Assembly: GCF_000701705.1 (NCBI RefSeq)
Contig: NZ_JNJP01000007.1
Location: 1-64,000, forward strand
Direction of reading: 5' to 3'
Source: Bilophila wadsworthia ATCC 49260
GTDB taxonomy: Bacteria > Desulfobacterota > Desulfovibrionia > Desulfovibrionales > Desulfovibrionaceae
DNA: 64,000 nt
Made by a program: the position numbers and the translations under genes. Positions 60,673-64,000 of this stretch are shown here, one piece after another. Each line of letters begins with the position of its first letter. Within the stretch, counting starts at the first letter, position 1. The notes below the pieces were generated by a model that did no database searches, was not told the DNA's origin, and saw only the letters and a program-made list of their open reading frames with translations.

Positions 60673-62595
60673 TTACCCGCGACGGGACCCGAGCCACTGC
60701 CAGAGGAGTGCGCAAGCCACAAGGCCGACGCCGATGAGATCCGTAACAAGGCCCGGTTGGATGAGAGCCAGCGAACCGAGCAGAAACAACCCCCGCTGCC
60801 CCATGTTGAGCACGCGATCCCGGAACGCGCCCTGAAGCGCCGAGCCGAGGAAGAAAACCCCGCAAAGCGAGGTTGCAAGCGTACCCAGGATTTCGGGAAG
60901 GCTGCCCTGCCAGAGCAGCGACGGCGCGTACACGAACATGAACGGGACGATGAAGGCCACGATTCCGAGGCGCACGGCGGTCAGGGCCACGCCCATCGGC
61001 TTCGTCTTGCCGAGCGAGGCTGCGGTGAACGCCGCGAGCGCAACGGGCGGCGTGATCGCGGACAGGCAGGCGAAATAGAAAATGAACAGATGCCCGGTAA
61101 GGGCGGGTACGCCGAGCCCGGTCAATGCGGGAACGATGACCGCGGCGCAAATGAGATAGGCCGCGGCGGTCGGCAGGCCCATGCCGAGGATCAGCGACGA
61201 ACCCATGGTCAGGATGAGGGCTATGGGCAAGATACCGCCGGAGAGCGCGATGATCCCGCTGGCGAACTTCAGCCCTGTCCCGGTGAGGTTCAGGACGCCG
61301 ATGATGATGCCCGCGGTGGCACAGGCGGCGATAAGCCCCACGGCCTGCTTGGCCCCGTCCGCGAAACCCGCCACAAACTGCTCGGGCGTGAGCCGGGTGC
61401 TCTTACGCAGGAACGTGCAGAGAATCGTGGAATAGATGGCCCAGATGGCCGCCTTGATGACCGAGGCGTTCAAGCCGATGAGCACGAAGATCAACACAAA
61501 GATCGGGATGACCAGATGCCCCCTCTCCAACAGCACCTTGCGGGCGTCGGGCAACTCGTCCTTGGCGTAGCCGTGCAGCCCTTCCTTATAGGCTTCAAGG
61601 TCGATCATGTAGAAGATCGAGACGAAATAGAGGATCGCCGGGATGACTGTGGCGAGGGCCACGTCGAGATACGGGGTGCCCGTCAGCTCGGCGATGATGA
61701 ACGCCGCCGCCCCGAGGATGGGAGGCGTCATCTGCCCGCCCGTGGAGGCCACGGCTTCCACGGCGGAGGCGAATCGCGGCGAGTAGCCGACCTTGATCAT
61801 CATGGGGATGGTGAACGTCCCGGAGGCCACCACGTTGGCCGCCGAGTTGCCGGAAATCGTACCGAACAGGGCACTGCCGATGACGGCCACCTTGGCCGGC
61901 CCGCCGCGCTTGCCGCCGGCAACGGCCATGGCGATGTCGATGAAGAACTGCCCTGCCCCGGTGCTGGCGAGGAACGCGCTGAACAGGAAAAAGAGGAATA
62001 CGAACGAGGCCGACGTCGCCAGCGGTGTGGACAACATACCGTCCATTCCGGTGATGTAGCTGAAAACACGCGCGAAGCTGTAGCCCCGGTGCCCGCCAAG
62101 GCTATAGGGAAGGTATTTTCCGAGCAGCGCATAGGCGAGGAAAAAGATGGCGATGGAGGGAAGAATCCAGCCGTTGGTGCGCCGGGTCATCTCGAGGATC
62201 AGGACGACGATAACCGTGGAAAAGAACAGGTCAAGGCTGGTGGGGGCCACGCCGACGCGGTAGATGATCGTATCCAGCTCAAGGATGAAATAGATGCACG
62301 CCGACGCCGCCAGCAACATGCAGGCCCAGTCGCCCAGCGTGGGCATCCTCTTGTTGGAGCGCCGGGAAAAGGGGTACAGGAAATAGGCCAGCACAACCCC
62401 GAAGCAGATGTGGGAATAATAGAGCGCCCAAGGCTCCATTGAGCTGTACCCCAGGAACCAGATGTGGAAGGCGGCCATGCCGAGGCCGATGGCATAATAC
62501 AGATATTTGAGGGCTCCGGTCGGTTTCCGGGATGTGTACCCCTCCTCGCTCAACGTTTCCAGAGTGTCGTCATCGGGCAGATCCGTGGTGCTCAT
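60673..62595 (-). CDS. TRAP transporter fused permease (4TM + 12TM, TAXI type)
   Basis: ~640 aa. The N-terminal four-helix DctQ-like part (GLGMAAFHIWFLGYSSMEPWALYYSHI) is fused to a DctM-like large subunit with ~12 helices: GTISGNSAANVVASGTFTIPMMIKVGYSP, VASTGGQMTPPILGAAAFI, GMGLPTAAAYLI, LFIFYFACLSAITPPVALAAF. Fused QM permeases pair with TAXI binding proteins, as here. GGAG lies 6 bases before ATG 62595. It imports an organic acid or amino acid with Na+. Confidence 0.93.
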   Translation of the reverse strand: MSTTDLPDDDTLETLSEEGYTSRKPTGALKYLYYAIGLGMAAFHIWFLGYSSMEPWALYYSHICFGVVLAYFLYPFSRRSNKRMPTLGDWACMLLAASACIYFILELDTIIYRVGVAPTSLDLFFSTVIVVLILEMTRRTNGWILPSIAIFFLAYALLGKYLPYSLGGHRGYSFARVFSYITGMDGMLSTPLATSASFVFLFFLFSAFLASTGAGQFFIDIAMAVAGGKRGGPAKVAVIGSALFGTISGNSAANVVASGTFTIPMMIKVGYSPRFASAVEAVASTGGQMTPPILGAAAFIIAELTGTPYLDVALATVIPAILYFVSIFYMIDLEAYKEGLHGYAKDELPDARKVLLERGHLVIPIFVLIFVLIGLNASVIKAAIWAIYSTILCTFLRKSTRLTPEQFVAGFADGAKQAVGLIAACATAGIIIGVLNLTGTGLKFASGIIALSGGILPIALILTMGSSLILGMGLPTAAAYLICAAVIVPALTGLGVPALTGHLFIFYFACLSAITPPVALAAFTAASLGKTKPMGVALTAVRLGIVAFIVPFMFVYAPSLLWQGSLPEILGTLATSLCGVFFLGSALQGAFRDRVLNMGQRGLFLLGSLALIQPGLVTDLIGVGLVACALLWQWLGSRRG

Positions 62596-62664
62596 GGCTG
62601 TCTCCAAAAAGAATCTTGGGGCAAGCACCGGGGCGGGCGGCCGTCCCGGTGCGGCAACAGTGCC

Positions 62665-63642
62665 TTACTTCGCTTCGGCGGGAATCAGCTTGTCGGGAAT
62701 GGTCAGCCCGATTTCACGGTAGTACTTGATGGCGCCCTTATGGAGAGGCACGCTGCTGTACAGGATGTCCTCGGGCTTGGTTTTGGCCATGTCCTTCACC
62801 GCGTTGGCGAGCTGAGGCAACACTTCAAAGGTAGCCTTGGTCATGTCGTAGACGAGATCTTCGGGGAGATCCTTATGGGCCACGGCGAAGTTCCACAAGG
62901 AAATGACGTGGATGTCCTCCTTGGCGGCCTTGTAGGTGCCCTTGGGGATAACGCCCTGCGTCCAGTAGGGATAAGCCTTGAGCAGCTTGCTGAAGTCTTC
63001 CTGCGTCATGGTCAGCAGATTGATCTCGTTGGATGCTTCCATTTCCATGATGACGGGAGCGGGGACGCCCATAACGGAAAAGGACGCCTGCGTCTGGCCG
63101 TCACGCAGGGTATTGAGCTGCTGGCTGGCGGGCATCCCGCTGACCTTGGCGGGCTTCAGGCCAAGGGTTTCGATGATCGCCCGCGCGGCGAGGAAACTGC
63201 TCGAACCGGCGGAAGAAGAGGCGACATGCTTGCCGTCGATATCATGGATGGTCTTGAGGCCGGAGTCCGCCAAGGCATAAATCTGGAGGTAGCTGGGGTA
63301 CAACGGAATGAAGGAGCGCATGGCCTGGAATTTCTGAGGAACTTTTCCCTTGCCATTGTACATGTCCCCAGCCTGCCACGCAGTCACCATGCCGAGGTCC
63401 ATTTCCTTGTTTTCGATGAGCATGATGTTCGTTTCAGGACCACCGGTCACTTCGATGGAGAGATCCACCTTGTCGCCGAGCCTGCCGTTCAGCGCGTTGC
63501 TCCACGTGCCTCCGAGAACGTAATAGGAGCCCCCTCCGGTGGACGTGCCCATAAGCAGACGCTGCTTGGCGTGAGAGACCGGAGCGGAAACGGCCAGAGC
63601 CATAACGGCGACGCCCACGAATTTCCAAAACGTTCTGAACAT
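62665..63642 (-). CDS. TAXI-family TRAP solute-binding protein
   Basis: 325 aa. Signal peptide ends at SAPVSHA (~25). The mature TAXI fold begins LLMGTSTGGGSYYVLGGTWSNAL and has EVTGGPETNIMLIENKEMDLGMV, DIDGKHVASSSAGSSSFLAAR and MGVPAPVIMEME. TAXI proteins deliver substrates such as glutamate-like or dicarboxylate compounds to the fused permease. It lies 69 bases upstream of the permease in the same orientation. Confidence 0.92.
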   Translation of the reverse strand: MFRTFWKFVGVAVMALAVSAPVSHAKQRLLMGTSTGGGSYYVLGGTWSNALNGRLGDKVDLSIEVTGGPETNIMLIENKEMDLGMVTAWQAGDMYNGKGKVPQKFQAMRSFIPLYPSYLQIYALADSGLKTIHDIDGKHVASSSAGSSSFLAARAIIETLGLKPAKVSGMPASQQLNTLRDGQTQASFSVMGVPAPVIMEMEASNEINLLTMTQEDFSKLLKAYPYWTQGVIPKGTYKAAKEDIHVISLWNFAVAHKDLPEDLVYDMTKATFEVLPQLANAVKDMAKTKPEDILYSSVPLHKGAIKYYREIGLTIPDKLIPAEAK

Positions 63643-63699
63643 AACCCTACTCCTCGGTTAAACTGTTCCCTGCACGAAACACCGAACCGGAACGCCGGA

Positions 63700-64000
63700 T
63701 CAGCGCATGTCTATGACTATGAGCCACGCCCTGGGGGCGGCGGCCAGAGACACCGTTTCGGGCCCGGAGACACGCACGTGATCGCCGGGTTGGAGGATTT
63801 GCCGATCCATGCGGATGCGGCCGCTGACCACATAGATGAACGTCTTGGAGCCAGCGGGAACGAAATGCTCAAGCGGCGTCTGCTCCAGAGAGGCAAGATA
63901 GACGTCGGCATCCACATCGAAGGGAAGCGGAAGGCCCTTCGAGGGCGACTCTGCCCTGCCGGAGACGACATTGAGGAGATGATCCGCCATGAGCGAAGGC
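63700..64000 (-). CDS. Pirin/YhhW-like cupin protein, 5' end outside the window
   Basis: At least 96 residues. LNVVSGRAESPSKGLPLP, DADVYLASLEQTPLEHFVPAG and FIYVVSGRIRMDRQILQPGDHVRVSGPE resemble the C-terminal cupin of pirin/YhhW proteins, which are iron-binding and include quercetinases. The frame is open to the window edge, so the metal-binding N-terminal cupin is probably missing rather than absent. An ATG at 63990 exists, with too little upstream sequence to judge it. It is probably the first visible gene of the TRAP cluster. Confidence 0.65.
   Translation of the reverse strand, partial: PSLMADHLLNVVSGRAESPSKGLPLPFDVDADVYLASLEQTPLEHFVPAGSKTFIYVVSGRIRMDRQILQPGDHVRVSGPETVSLAAAPRAWLIVIDMR

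Overview
The window looks like chromosomal DNA of a GC-rich, anaerobic, Gram-negative sulfidogen of the Desulfovibrionaceae. It carries an outer-membrane LPS assembly protein, a Desulfovibrio-type molybdenum aldehyde oxidoreductase (Mop) with its accessory genes, and a trimethylamine methyltransferase gene with an in-frame amber (pyrrolysine) codon. The last trait, with TRAP transporters and a betaine-type carrier, points to Bilophila wadsworthia or a close relative. This is inference from gene content; no database was searched.

Layout. 1-860: edge of an integrated element, with a frameshifted tyrosine integrase next to the 3' end of a tRNA-Ser(GCU) gene. 1047-15350: housekeeping genes (lptD, alr, cfa, a YHS-domain protein, folK, xerD, a DHH-CBS-CCA nucleotidyltransferase fusion, a HIT protein, a LapA-like protein, mutS, a lipoprotein). 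15744-18602: ruvA-ruvB-thyX-pgpA, minus strand. 18697-27885: a minus-strand run of seven genes ending upstream in Mop. The six accessory genes are an adenylate-forming ligase, an MJ0619-like radical SAM protein, a C-GCAxxG-C-C protein, a SAM methyltransferase, a small CxxC protein and a large Fe-S flavoprotein. 28188-34312: two small proteins, then a periplasmic-sensing hybrid histidine kinase and its sigma-54 response regulator. 34474-46830: a CYTH protein, bipA, a membrane protein, an unusual acyl-CoA carboxylase operon (biotin carboxylase, fused alpha/beta carboxyltransferase, degenerate biotinyl protein), ssb, hflX and a DnaQ-like exonuclease.

46882-64000 is the accessory, substrate-catabolic part. 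It has a sulfatase-fold enzyme with Thr at the formylglycine position plus an NhaC antiporter, and an integrase scrap. Next is a methylamine/betaine locus: BCCT carrier plus non-Pyl MttB paralogue, divergent from a Pyl-type MttB. A RarD permease follows. Last is a minus-strand cluster of a pirin-like protein, TRAP-TAXI transporter, ornithine-cyclodeaminase-like dehydrogenase and two paralogous aspartase/fumarase-family lyases.

The strongest biological signal is the pyrrolysine mttB (UAG codon 327). UAG also ends several neighbouring genes as an ordinary stop. Between the biotin carboxylase and the carboxyltransferase a UAG is the only thing keeping two in-frame coding regions apart. Intergenic stretches are rich in perfect hairpins, including a recurring G/C-rich palindrome family. 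No CRISPR array, rRNA or pyrrolysine biosynthesis gene was seen.
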